Source: Chitinophagaceae bacterium
Lineage (GTDB): Bacteria; Bacteroidota; Bacteroidia; Chitinophagales; Chitinophagaceae
Assembly: GCA_947447465.1 (NCBI GenBank)
Contig: CANFKE010000011.1
Location: 30,811 to 94,810, forward strand
Length of the DNA: 64,000 nt
Direction of reading: 5' to 3'
Part shown: one piece after another, positions 52,088 through 60,152 of the stretch
Layout of the letters: each line of letters starts with the position of its first letter
How positions within the stretch are numbered: the first letter of the stretch is position 1
The notes under the pieces: model-generated
Databases searched by the model: none
Seen by the model: the letters and a program-made list of their open reading frames with translations, nothing else
What the model was told of the DNA's origin: nothing
Made by a program: the position numbers and the translations under genes

Positions 52088-52354
52088 TTACTTTAAAAGG
52101 TCAGTAACATAAGGTAAGATCGCCATCTGGCGTGCCTTCTTTATAGCCTGCGCTACTTTGCGCTGGAACTTTAATGAGTTACCGGTAATACGGCGTGGCA
52201 ACATACGGCCTTGCTCATTAAGGAATTTTTTCAAGAATTCACCATCCTTATAATCGATATAACGGATACCCATTTTCTTGAAACGACAGTATTTCTTCTG
52301 GCGCTTTTCTACACGGGTTGATGTCAGAAATTTTATTTCGTTTTGCTTTGCCAT
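52088..52354 (-). CDS. rpsR: 30S ribosomal protein S18
   Basis: 88 residues. '[53 protein letters not shown]' type core is unmistakable S18 ('[10 protein letters not shown]', 'ARQMAILPY'). Twelve bases after rpsF. Binds S6 and 16S rRNA helix 22; the S6-S18 pair also binds the leader of this operon in several bacteria. Confidence 0.97.
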   Translation of the reverse strand: MAKQNEIKFLTSTRVEKRQKKYCRFKKMGIRYIDYKDGEFLKKFLNEQGRMLPRRITGNSLKFQRKVAQAIKKARQMAILPYVTDLLK

Positions 52355-52366
52355 TTTTTTCAGGGA

Positions 52367-52732
52367 TTAATTTTGAGAAACAGTTTCTTCTGCTTTGTTA
52401 CGCTTTCTGCCATTGTACATAACAGCATACTTGTCCAAACGGGTTACCATATGACGCATGATAGTTTCATCACGGTTCATCTGTATTTCCAGCTTAGCGT
52501 TAAGATCTGCCGGTGCTTTGAATTCTACTACATAGTAAAGACCGGTAGTCTTCTTTGCGATAGGGTAAGCCAGTGAGCGAAGGCCCCATGGGTGCTGTAC
52601 ACCTATTTCACCGCCATTTGCAGTAATAAGATCTGTGAATTTCTTCTGAGCATTTTTGTACTCTTCTTCGGATAATACCGGCGTGAAGATGAGCATAAGC
52701 TCATAATCCTGAAGCTTGTTTTCTGTTGCCAT
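52367..52732 (-). CDS. rpsF: 30S ribosomal protein S6
   Basis: 121 residues. 'YELMLIFTPVLSEEEY' (about 9-24) and 'WGLRSLAYPIAKKTTGLYYVVEF' are the S6 ferredoxin-like signature, with 'RDETIMRHMVTRLD' at the end. First gene of the operon rpsF-rpsR-rplI, with a structured 80-base leader and an exact -7 box upstream. Small acidic/basic tail 'NGRKRNKAEETVSQN'. Confidence 0.97.
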   Translation of the reverse strand: MATENKLQDYELMLIFTPVLSEEEYKNAQKKFTDLITANGGEIGVQHPWGLRSLAYPIAKKTTGLYYVVEFKAPADLNAKLEIQMNRDETIMRHMVTRLDKYAVMYNGRKRNKAEETVSQN

Positions 52733-52754
52733 AATATTGTTTGGTTAAAAAATA

Positions 52755-52815
52755 TCCGAATCTTCCGGCAGCAATTTTGGATATTCTGAGCCAGAATAGC
52801 CGGAAAAATTTCGGA
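52755..52815 (-). promoter_or_regulatory. Candidate S6:S18-binding leader of rpsF
   Basis: Three nested pairings in the transcribed leader: outer 6 bp (TCCGAA 52755-52760 with TTCGGA 52810-52815), middle 5 bp (CCGGC 52765-52769 with GCCGG 52799-52803) and an inner 7-bp hairpin (52782-52788 with 52792-52798). Known S6:S18 leaders fold around CCG-containing helices mimicking 16S helix 22; match inferred from layout. Confidence 0.6.
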
Positions 52816-52818
52816 CTG

Positions 52819-52826
52819 CAAAGGTA
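52819..52826 (-). promoter_or_regulatory. -7 element TACCTTTG of the rpsF operon
   Basis: Exact TAnnTTTG, with TTTTTGG about 20 bases upstream as a possible -33. Predicted start lies just at the leader hairpin. Confidence 0.7.
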
Positions 52827-53034
52827 TAAAAATATTTTATTTAAAACCAAAAATACTCAGGAGAATATTTTACCCTTTGTTCCGTTATAAACATGTGGGG
52901 AAAACTTAACATTCACTAAGGATTTCCGTATCAACTTAGTAACTATATTTGAATTGCCCTTATGAATTACCCGTTATGATGGCATTACTTTATTATTAAT
53001 CTTATCATTAGAACCATTTTAAAATCATCAAACC

Positions 53035-53214
53035 GTGGAAAACACAAGAAGTAAATCGGGTAATAAAACAAGACTCATCTCACTTTTAAAGCAAGTCCGG
53101 ACCACAATAACATCCTGGTTCAGGCCGGAAGTGGTTGAAGTGACCTTTGAAGAAAATGAAGGCAAGGTGGTTAGCTACACTTATACTGTAGTAGATCATA
53201 AAAATGTTGCCTGA
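53035..53214 (+). CDS. Possible 59-residue protein with GTG start
   Basis: Frame 53035-53214 gives a 59-residue protein 'MENTRSKSGNKTRLISLLKQ...FRPEVVEVTFEENEGKV...' with a basic first half and an acidic/beta-rich second half. No ATG and no recognised family. Support is indirect: it is on the opposite strand to all neighbours and is followed 75 bases later by a very strong bidirectional terminator. Could be spurious. Confidence 0.4.
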   Translation: MENTRSKSGNKTRLISLLKQVRTTITSWFRPEVVEVTFEENEGKVVSYTYTVVDHKNVA

Positions 53215-53289
53215 TGCCTGCTTATTAGCTTATTGACTCCGCTTTGAACGCTGCGGAGCATAAATACCTCACCTCTGTAAAGGAGTTAT

Positions 53290-53334
53290 AATAAAATAGA
53301 GGCTGCCAAAACTATTGGCAGCCTCTATTTTATT
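53290..53334. terminator. 19-bp-stem bidirectional terminator
   Basis: Perfect stem 53290-53308 with 53316-53334, loop of 7, GC-rich core and A/T ends. Terminates paaAB leftward and the small frame rightward. Confidence 0.93.
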
Positions 53335-53357
53335 ATTAATTATCAGTTGTAAGCAAA

Positions 53358-53663
53358 TCACATATATTTTACCTCATCAGGCAGGTTGTAGAAAGTAGGA
53401 TGGCGATATATCTTATCATTGGCTGGCTCATATAGCGACTCGCTTTCACCCGGATCAGATGCATGGATATTCTTGCTCTCAACCACCCAAATACTTACAC
53501 CTTCCTGGCGACGGGTATATACATCACGTGCATTTTCAATGGCCATCTCCACATCTGCAGCATGAAGGCTGCCTGCATGTTTATGATCCAACCCTGCTTT
53601 ACTCCGTATGAATACTTCCCATAAAGGCCACTCGGCTTTATTTGTATGTTTATTATCGCTCAT
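53358..53663 (-). CDS. paaB: Phenylacetyl-CoA epoxidase subunit PaaB
   Basis: 101 residues. 'WPLWEVFIRSKAGLDHKHAGSLHAADVEMAIENARDVYTRRQEGVSIWVVES' type sequence is characteristic PaaB, a small scaffold subunit of the epoxidase. 45 bases after paaA. No paaC or paaD follows; a terminator does. In E. coli the complex is PaaABCE, so the missing subunits must lie elsewhere. Confidence 0.93.
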   Translation of the reverse strand: MSDNKHTNKAEWPLWEVFIRSKAGLDHKHAGSLHAADVEMAIENARDVYTRRQEGVSIWVVESKNIHASDPGESESLYEPANDKIYRHPTFYNLPDEVKYM

Positions 53664-53708
53664 TTTATTTTAGTAGATAGTCGTTATTAATTTTTCTCTG
53701 GATACTGT

Positions 53709-54668
53709 TTATGCGGCTTTTGTCTGTGCTGCGGCAGCCTTACGCGCGGCTCTCTTCTCAGCATATGCAGTTGCTGCATCACGTACCCATTGTCCTTTCT
53801 CCCAGGCAGTCTTACGTGCATCCAGCCTTTGCTTATTGCACGGACCATTACCCTTTACCACATTATAGAACTCAGCCCAGTTGATAGCACCAAAGTCATA
53901 ATGACCACGCTCTTCGTTCCATTTCAGATCTTTATCAGGCATATCCAGACCTAATACCTTTGCCTGCTCAACAGTCACATCAACGAACTTCTGACGTAGC
54001 TCGTCGTTAGTAAGTCTCTTTATTCTCCATCTAACGCTGTTTGCAGTATTTGGGCTTTCAGCATCGGGCGGGCCAAACATCATCAATGACGGCCACCACC
54101 AACGATTGAAGGCATCCTGAGCCATCTTACGTTGTATCTCAGTTCCCTTTGCAAGCGTGAGCATTATCTCAAAACCCTGACGCTGATGAAAGCTTTCTTC
54201 CTTGCACACACGCACCATAGCGCGTGCATACGGACCATACGAAGTACGGCAAAGCGGCACCTGATTCATGATCGCAGCACCATCTACCAGCCAACCTATT
54301 GCCCCCATATCAGCCCAGGTAAGGGTAGGATAATTGAATATGGAAGAGTATTTGGCCTTACCGGTATGCAGTTGGCTATACATCTCATCGCGGCTCACAC
54401 CAAGTGTTTCTGCGGCACTGTACAGATACAGTCCATGTCCTGCCTCATCCTGCACCTTGGCCATTAATACTGCCTTACGACGCAATGTTGGGGCACGACT
54501 TATCCAGTTGCCCTCAGGTAGCATACCCACAATTTCGCTATGTGCATGCTGCGATATCTGGCGGATTAGTGTTTTACGATAATCATCCGGCATCCAATCC
54601 TTAGGCTCGATAGTCATGTCACTATCTATCTTATCATCAAAATGTTTCTGAAATGAATATTGAGTCAT
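53709..54668 (-). CDS. paaA: Phenylacetyl-CoA 1,2-epoxidase catalytic subunit PaaA
   Basis: 319 residues. Diiron ligand regions: '[15 protein letters not shown]' (ExxH) and '[16 protein letters not shown]' (ExxH), both in the expected order. Start '[49 protein letters not shown]' type matches PaaA closely. Epoxidises the ring of phenylacetyl-CoA using O2 and electrons from PaaE. The promoter shares 12 identical bases with that of paaE 38 kb away, and includes an inverted repeat. The C-terminal 30 residues are Ala/Lys-rich and extend past the usual end. Confidence 0.95.
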   Translation of the reverse strand: MTQYSFQKHFDDKIDSDMTIEPKDWMPDDYRKTLIRQISQHAHSEIVGMLPEGNWISRAPTLRRKAVLMAKVQDEAGHGLYLYSAAETLGVSRDEMYSQLHTGKAKYSSIFNYPTLTWADMGAIGWLVDGAAIMNQVPLCRTSYGPYARAMVRVCKEESFHQRQGFEIMLTLAKGTEIQRKMAQDAFNRWWWPSLMMFGPPDAESPNTANSVRWRIKRLTNDELRQKFVDVTVEQAKVLGLDMPDKDLKWNEERGHYDFGAINWAEFYNVVKGNGPCNKQRLDARKTAWEKGQWVRDAATAYAEKRAARKAAAAQTKAA

Positions 54669-54676
54669 TGAACCTC

Positions 54677-54702
54677 ATGTTTATAGTTACAAATGTAAAC
54701 AT
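54677..54702 (-). promoter_or_regulatory. paaA promoter with inverted repeat ATGTTTA/TAAACAT
   Basis: TACATTTG (minus strand, 54690-54697) is the -7 element, 21 bases before ATG 54668. It is enclosed by ATGTTTA (54677-54683) and TAAACAT (54696-54702). The 12-mer at 54690-54701 equals that at the paaE promoter. Confidence 0.65.
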
Positions 54703-54932
54703 AATAGCGGAAAGAGGTAATTGATAATAGCCTGATGAAAATAGGGTCTCATCAATAATTCGGTGTACCGCCTTATCTACATCAACCTTTTACGATCACC
54801 TTAAATAAACAATGCATCCATATGTTATCTATATAGGTATGCCACAATTGTGCAATTTTGCAGGCATTAATACAGGACACAAGTGAACTATTCTATATTC
54901 AGATCAAAGATCTTAAGCTATTGTACCAAAAG

Positions 54933-54961
54933 AATGCCCGGCTACATCGAGTAGCCGGGCA
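54933..54961 (-). terminator. Terminator of kbl
   Basis: ATGCCCGGCTAC/GTAGCCGGGCAT perfect 12-bp stem, loop ATCGA; leftward TCTTTTGG. 27 bases past the stop at 54989. Confidence 0.85.
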
Positions 54962-54988
54962 TATTTTATAATTTAGCATTAGTTATTC

Positions 54989-56179
54989 TTACTTAATAAC
55001 ACCCAGATCTTTACCTACCTTGATGAATGCATTTATTGCGGTGTCCAGGTGATGGCGGTCGTGACCCGCAGATATCTGCACACGGATACGAGCCTGCCCC
55101 TTAGGCACTACCGGGTAGAAGAAACCAACTACATAGATACCTTCTTCAAGCATCTGAGCTGCAAACTTCTGCGCCACTACTGCATCATATAACATCAACG
55201 GGCAAATTGGATGTGTACCTGGCTTAATATCGAAACCGGCATCGGTCATCTGCTTGCGGAAATACAGGGTGTTCTCTTCCAGCTTATCACGCAACTCAGT
55301 TGTTTCGCTCAGCATATCCAATACTGCTATTGAAGCACCTGTAATGGATGGCGCCAAAGAATTGGAAAATAAATAAGGACGGCTGCGCTGACGAAGCATA
55401 TCTATCACCTCTTTCTTACCACTGGTAAAACCACCCGATGCACCACCTAATGCCTTACCCAATGTACCTGTGATGATATCAATACGCCCCATAACACCGC
55501 ACAACTCATGCACACCACGACCGGTGGCGCCCATAAAACCTGATGAATGGCTTTCATCTATCATCACCAGTGCATCATATTTATCTGCAAGGTCACATAT
55601 CTTATCCAGCTGAGCAATTGTACCATCCATAGAGAATACAGAATCAGTAACTATGAGACGTGTACGAGCATCCATATTAGCTTGCAGCTGCGCTTCAAGA
55701 TCGGCCATGTCATTATGTTTGTAACGACCTCTTTTCGCCTTACACAAGCGCACACCATCAATGATAGATGCGTGGTTCAATTCATCAGAGATGATAGCAT
55801 CCTGCTCTCCCAGTAATGGTTCGAATACACCGCCATTAGCATCAAAACAAGCTACATATAAGATAGTATCTTCAGTGCCTAAGAATTTTGCCAGTTTCAG
55901 CTCCAGTTCTCTGTGAATATCCTGAGTACCGCAAATAAATCTTACAGAACTCATACCATACCCACGATGATCTATAGCCTTATGTGTTGCGGCTATCACC
56001 TTCGGATGTGATGACAGACCAAGATAATTGTTAGCACAGAAGTTAAGTACCTTTTTACCATTCACTAATATCTCCGCTCCCTGCTCTGATTCTATGATGC
56101 GCTCTTTCTTAAAAAGACCTGCATCTTCTATTTCTTTCAATTCGCCCTGCAGGCGTGTATAGAATGATGTACTGGACAT
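54989..56179 (-). CDS. kbl: Glycine C-acetyltransferase (2-amino-3-ketobutyrate CoA ligase)
   Basis: 396 residues. Nearly every E. coli Kbl landmark is present: '[14 protein letters not shown]', '[12 protein letters not shown]', '[18 protein letters not shown]', '[15 protein letters not shown]', '[15 protein letters not shown]' (PLP Lys) and '[17 protein letters not shown]'. PLP enzyme of threonine catabolism, splitting 2-amino-3-ketobutyrate with CoA into glycine and acetyl-CoA. No tdh gene adjoins. Other alpha-oxoamine synthases (e.g. sulfonolipid CapT-type) were considered but the sequence is too Kbl-like. Confidence 0.95.
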   Translation of the reverse strand: MSSTSFYTRLQGELKEIEDAGLFKKERIIESEQGAEILVNGKKVLNFCANNYLGLSSHPKVIAATHKAIDHRGYGMSSVRFICGTQDIHRELELKLAKFLGTEDTILYVACFDANGGVFEPLLGEQDAIISDELNHASIIDGVRLCKAKRGRYKHNDMADLEAQLQANMDARTRLIVTDSVFSMDGTIAQLDKICDLADKYDALVMIDESHSSGFMGATGRGVHELCGVMGRIDIITGTLGKALGGASGGFTSGKKEVIDMLRQRSRPYLFSNSLAPSITGASIAVLDMLSETTELRDKLEENTLYFRKQMTDAGFDIKPGTHPICPLMLYDAVVAQKFAAQMLEEGIYVVGFFYPVVPKGQARIRVQISAGHDRHHLDTAINAFIKVGKDLGVIK

Positions 56180-56291
56180 TGTTTGATTATTTTTTGAACA
56201 AAGTAAATAAAATAGTTGTTATGATCTTGTCTTCTGTAATAACAATAATGCAATTACAGACCTTGCTGATTCCGATTTCAGTTGGTTGCCA

Positions 56292-58349
56292 CTACCTCTG
56301 AGGAACGTAACCCAGCTTTTGTGCGGTCTCTCTATCTTTCTGAGCAGCTACCTTATCTCCCTTCATATCATAACATACTGCTCTGGCAAAATAGATCTCT
56401 CCCATCTTCGGTTCTATCTGTAGTGCCTTATTAAAATCTTTAAATGCTTCATCACACTTGTTCATACGCTGGTATGCCCGGGCTCTGTTAAGATATGGCT
56501 GGAAGATGTCCGGATTCTGATCAATGGCCACACCATACTCCACTATTGCTTTGTCCTTCTGATTGGTCATATCCAAAAAGTTGGCAAAGTTACTATGCGC
56601 CTCAGGGTTGTATGGCTTCAGCCGCAGTGTCTCTTTATAGCAGAATATAGCGGAATCATCTTTACGGGTGATACTGTATATGACAGCCAGTCCCAGATAC
56701 GCGTTAGCTCCCATATCTGTCTTATCCAGCGACAGGCCTTTATAATAATACTGTTTGGCCAGATCGAACTGATTATTACTTCGCATCAACTCACCCAGCG
56801 AGATATAAGGATTCACAAATTGTGGTTGCAGCTCAATAGCTTTGTTCAACAGATAATAAGCAGAGTCAAAGAATAGTTTACGCTCCCTTGCATCTACAGA
56901 AGCATTGAATTTATTAAAGTAGAAAAAACCAAGATTGTTATAGCCATTTGGCGCCCTTACAGGCTCTACCTCAATTTCATCTCTCCAAATACTCATACCA
57001 TCATACCACACTTTGCTACGCTCATTACTCAGATAACCGAAGAACAACACCACCGGCACCATCACAACAAGAGCGGTTTTACCCATCATCACCGTTTTTT
57101 CATTATCCAATAGCGTTGAGATAGTCCAACCTAATATAAAGAACAGACCGATATACGGCAGATAGCTATACCTGTCTGCTATTATCGCCCCACCCACGGG
57201 TATGAACTGCAACAACAGCGCTATGTTGATCAGAAAGAACATGATGCCGAAAATGACTGCCTTACTTTTTCTGCCCAGCCAAAATGCACCGGCCAGTACC
57301 ACCAATGCTATGACCAGATATATGTAGTAATAAGCAGGCAAAGCACCATTTTCCTTCAACGGATAAGGGTAAAAACAAAGCAGTTTTATTGGCAATATCG
57401 CCTTCCACAAATAAGTGACCAAAGCATACCCGCCAAGACCCAATCTTTCCAAAGGACCGAATTTTTCACCTTGCGTATTCAGTGCTCCGAATACCCGCTG
57501 GTCCTGTAATGATTTGATACCTCCCAAAACAGACATGGCGAAAAATGGCAGCTTTTCAATAAATATGAAGAAATTGATATTCTGCAATGAAAATACAGAA
57601 CTACCTTCCTCCGCTATTGATGATTTCCATATACGACCATCAAAGTAATCTATGAGCAGCAAGGTAACAGGCAGTACTACAGCAACAGGTTTTGACAATA
57701 GTGAGCAGGCATACAACACACCCACACCCGCATACCACAACCATTTTTTTGAGCCATCTGCCTTTATATAATACATATAAGAGATACAGGCAGCAAAGTA
57801 AAAAAAGCCATACACCACATCTTTACGCCCAGCTATCCACGCCACCGACTCAATATGCATCGGGTGAATGCCGAACAGCAATGCTGTGATAATAGCCGCT
57901 ATGGATCTCTTGGTCAACAGCCAGAAGAAACAATAAACAAGTATGGTAGTAGCTAGATGAAAAATAAGATTTTGCAGATGATAATGATATGCATCCAAGT
58001 TAGCACTGTCATAGTCAAATGCATAAGTGAGAATGGTCAGCGGATGATAGTTACCCATGACCGGATTACTAAGGGAAAATATATTCTTTATCCCCTCCGC
58101 CGAAATATCCTTGATGAGTGGATTGTTCAATACATATCCCGGGTCATCCCAGTTTGTGAATTGATTGATCAGTGATGATTTCAGAAAAAGAAAGGTGGTA
58201 ATGACGATACCGGCAATAGCCAGCAAGTGCTTTTGCATGTCCGACATCTTACCGGATGCAGCTTTCGGGGCATTGGCCACCTTCTGTTGTACCGGTCTTG
58301 ATGGAGCAGGCCTGTTTATATTGGTCTGATTATTGGTCTTTTTTGCCAT
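56292..58349 (-). CDS. TMTC-like polytopic membrane protein with TPR tail
   Basis: 685 residues. N-terminal 45 residues basic and Pro/Asn-rich, then about 10-11 membrane helices (about 42-440). 'NWDDPGYVLNNPLI' (about 68-81), 'GNYHPLTILTYAFDY' (about 98-112) and 'HPMHIESVAWIAGRKDVV' (about 161-178) are signatures of the TMTC/O-mannosyltransferase-like family (GT-C fold, periplasmic Asp). The last 230 residues are TPR repeats. May transfer sugar to surface proteins, fitting protein O-glycosylation in Bacteroidota; activity inferred. Confidence 0.85.
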   Translation of the reverse strand: MAKKTNNQTNINRPAPSRPVQQKVANAPKAASGKMSDMQKHLLAIAGIVITTFLFLKSSLINQFTNWDDPGYVLNNPLIKDISAEGIKNIFSLSNPVMGNYHPLTILTYAFDYDSANLDAYHYHLQNLIFHLATTILVYCFFWLLTKRSIAAIITALLFGIHPMHIESVAWIAGRKDVVYGFFYFAACISYMYYIKADGSKKWLWYAGVGVLYACSLLSKPVAVVLPVTLLLIDYFDGRIWKSSIAEEGSSVFSLQNINFFIFIEKLPFFAMSVLGGIKSLQDQRVFGALNTQGEKFGPLERLGLGGYALVTYLWKAILPIKLLCFYPYPLKENGALPAYYYIYLVIALVVLAGAFWLGRKSKAVIFGIMFFLINIALLLQFIPVGGAIIADRYSYLPYIGLFFILGWTISTLLDNEKTVMMGKTALVVMVPVVLFFGYLSNERSKVWYDGMSIWRDEIEVEPVRAPNGYNNLGFFYFNKFNASVDARERKLFFDSAYYLLNKAIELQPQFVNPYISLGELMRSNNQFDLAKQYYYKGLSLDKTDMGANAYLGLAVIYSITRKDDSAIFCYKETLRLKPYNPEAHSNFANFLDMTNQKDKAIVEYGVAIDQNPDIFQPYLNRARAYQRMNKCDEAFKDFNKALQIEPKMGEIYFARAVCYDMKGDKVAAQKDRETAQKLGYVPQR

Positions 58350-58393
58350 GCCACTTGAATACTATTCTAAATGATCGAAAAACGTGTTGATTA

Positions 58394-59122
58394 TTATAAC
58401 CCTACGATCTCAGCTCCCTTCAGTATGGGTACGATAGGATGCAGATCGGGCGTAACACAATATTCCATATCCTCCACTAAACCGAAACCCGATAGCCTGC
58501 GGTAATGAGAACTATCCTTCAGAAACGATAATAAATTAGCTCCGGTAGATTGCTCATACAACATCCTTGCCGCACGCGCACTATCACAATTGATATCGAA
58601 TTTATCGCCAATTTTACTCACCACAGCACCGGCAAATAGAGTATCTTCCATGTTGAATCTATCCTTCCATGAGGAACAACCTAACAGTACATTTTTTCCC
58701 TCACCTACAAGATAATCGCATATAGCCTGTAAATTCAGGAAAGAACCTATAACGATAGCTGCAGCGTCCTTCACCATATGCAGCAATCTGGTACCATTTG
58801 TAGTGGTCAACACCAGTACCTTATCCTTGATGAATTCAGTAGGATACTCCAAAGGCGAATTCCCATACTGAAGACCCTCGGCAACTTTGCCGTCACGCTC
58901 ACCTGCAGTGATACTTCCCGGAATTTCATTACCCAGAGAGATACACTCCGCAACTGATGCTACAGGTATGACACATTTGGCACCATTATGCAAAACAGCA
59001 GTAATGGTAGATGTAGCCCTGAAAATATCAATGATGACAACGACAGTATTGGTCGTATCATATAAGTGCAATAGTGCTGGAGATAGGCAAACTTCGAGCC
59101 TTGGTTTTTGTATAGTACTCAT
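58394..59122 (-). CDS. comB: 2-phosphosulfolactate phosphatase ComB
   Basis: 242 residues from ATG 59122; a start at 59164 would lie in the gld terminator. 'VVIIDIFRATSTITAVLHNGA' (about 28-48), 'AGERDGKVAEGLQYGNSP' (about 75-92) and 'TTNGTRLLH' are the ComB signatures. Hydrolyses 2-phospho-3-sulfolactate to sulfolactate; in methanogens this feeds coenzyme M. In Bacteroidota the purpose is unknown, and a link to sulfonolipids is only a guess. Single gene just past the gld operon. Confidence 0.88.
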   Translation of the reverse strand: MSTIQKPRLEVCLSPALLHLYDTTNTVVVIIDIFRATSTITAVLHNGAKCVIPVASVAECISLGNEIPGSITAGERDGKVAEGLQYGNSPLEYPTEFIKDKVLVLTTTNGTRLLHMVKDAAAIVIGSFLNLQAICDYLVGEGKNVLLGCSSWKDRFNMEDTLFAGAVVSKIGDKFDINCDSARAARMLYEQSTGANLLSFLKDSSHYRRLSGFGLVEDMEYCVTPDLHPIVPILKGAEIVGL

Positions 59123-59150
59123 GAAGACGAATAAGGATGCAAAATAATAA

Positions 59151-59179
59151 AAAAAGCGCTGCAAGATGCAGCGCTTTTT
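59151..59179 (-). terminator. Terminator of the gldKLMN operon
   Basis: AAAAAGCGCTGCA/TGCAGCGCTTTTT perfect 13-bp stem, loop AGA. 18 bases past the gldN stop at 59198. Confidence 0.93.
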
Positions 59180-59197
59180 GAATATACTGTAGGGGTA

Positions 59198-60127
59198 TTA
59201 GTAAACCCACATATCATGCTCTTTGTTGAAAATTTCGATAGCGTTCTGCTGGCTTTCATACAACTGCTCCATCTTACCACGAGGGTCGGTGCCGTAGATA
59301 TCTTCAAATCTCTGATCCAGAGAGTTGCTCACCTTAGTGATCTTGCTTGAGAACTGACGAGCTTCGAAGAATTCATCCCATGTATAACGGTAAACATCGT
59401 TCTGAGGGTTGAAAACTTCGTAGTTAGACAATGTCTCACGTATCTGAGGATAGTACAACCAGAACATAGCAACCGGACCTCTGTAGGTACCATCATCACC
59501 ATATTCATCCTTTACAGGCGCAATACCGATGATGTGAACCACCATCTTACCCTGATTACGGTCGAACAACCATTCTTCCTTAAGTCTGAACTTAGTTACA
59601 GTTTCAGGCTTGAACTCGTTTACGATCACCTTCTGGATCTTCTGACCTGTTACCGGGTCTTCAATTTCCTGAGTATCATTCTTTGGAGCCAATTTCTCCA
59701 TTACCTGCTCCTTTGTGAGCTTGCTGGTGAAACGGTCATCAAAAGTAGAATAAGCAGAAATCTTACCTCTCTTGATCGCATCGATCAGGATTTCTATGAA
59801 CATACCACCACCGGTATTTTCATCACCCTGATAACGGAATCCGATATTCTGCTTTTCACGAGTATCTATTTCTCTCCATACTCTCTTCTTCCACAATACA
59901 TCTGCTTCGCGGATATACTGCCAAGGAATAGGCACACCAACATGCTTTACACGATCGTAAGTACCATCGTTAACTAATGAAGGTTTCCAGTTAGGATTCA
60001 CACCCTGTTCGCCTGCAGGATCAACTGCCGCATCTTTAGCAGCACCACCCTTCTGAGCAAATGCAGCCGAGCAACAAAGTGCTAAAGCAACTGTAAGAAT
60101 AAATTTATTGGAATTCAGGATTTTCAT
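59198..60127 (-). CDS. gldN: T9SS periplasmic protein GldN/PorN
   Basis: 309 residues. Signal peptide ending AAFAQ. GldN hallmarks: 'VPIPWQYIREADVLWKKRVWREIDTREKQN' (about 65-94), 'YSTFDDRFT', and 'VVHIIGIAPVKDEYG...RGPVAMFWLYYPQIR', with a final 'FSSKITKVSNSLDQRFEDIY'. GldN forms the periplasmic ring with GldK at the outer membrane. Last gene of gldK-L-M-N; 25 bases after gldM. Confidence 0.95.
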   Translation of the reverse strand: MKILNSNKFILTVALALCCSAAFAQKGGAAKDAAVDPAGEQGVNPNWKPSLVNDGTYDRVKHVGVPIPWQYIREADVLWKKRVWREIDTREKQNIGFRYQGDENTGGGMFIEILIDAIKRGKISAYSTFDDRFTSKLTKEQVMEKLAPKNDTQEIEDPVTGQKIQKVIVNEFKPETVTKFRLKEEWLFDRNQGKMVVHIIGIAPVKDEYGDDGTYRGPVAMFWLYYPQIRETLSNYEVFNPQNDVYRYTWDEFFEARQFSSKITKVSNSLDQRFEDIYGTDPRGKMEQLYESQQNAIEIFNKEHDMWVY

Positions 60128-60152
60128 ATCCTTATTGTTTTTACAAAGTTAA

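Larger units (their letters stand above)
52733..53034. other. 302-base region between rpsF and a small GTG-start frame
   Basis: Holds the rpsF leader (52740-52815), its promoter and AT-rich spacer. No other gene seen. Confidence 0.6.
54669..54988. other. 320-base spacer between kbl and paaA
   Basis: AT-rich, no gene. Contains the paaA promoter/operator on the left side and the kbl terminator on the right. Confidence 0.65.

Noticed and set aside
54989..56179. Sulfonolipid synthase (cysteate acyltransferase) instead of kbl
   Set aside because: The whole length follows the Kbl pattern, including PLP loop and C-terminus; no sulfonolipid neighbours except comB, which is not enough.
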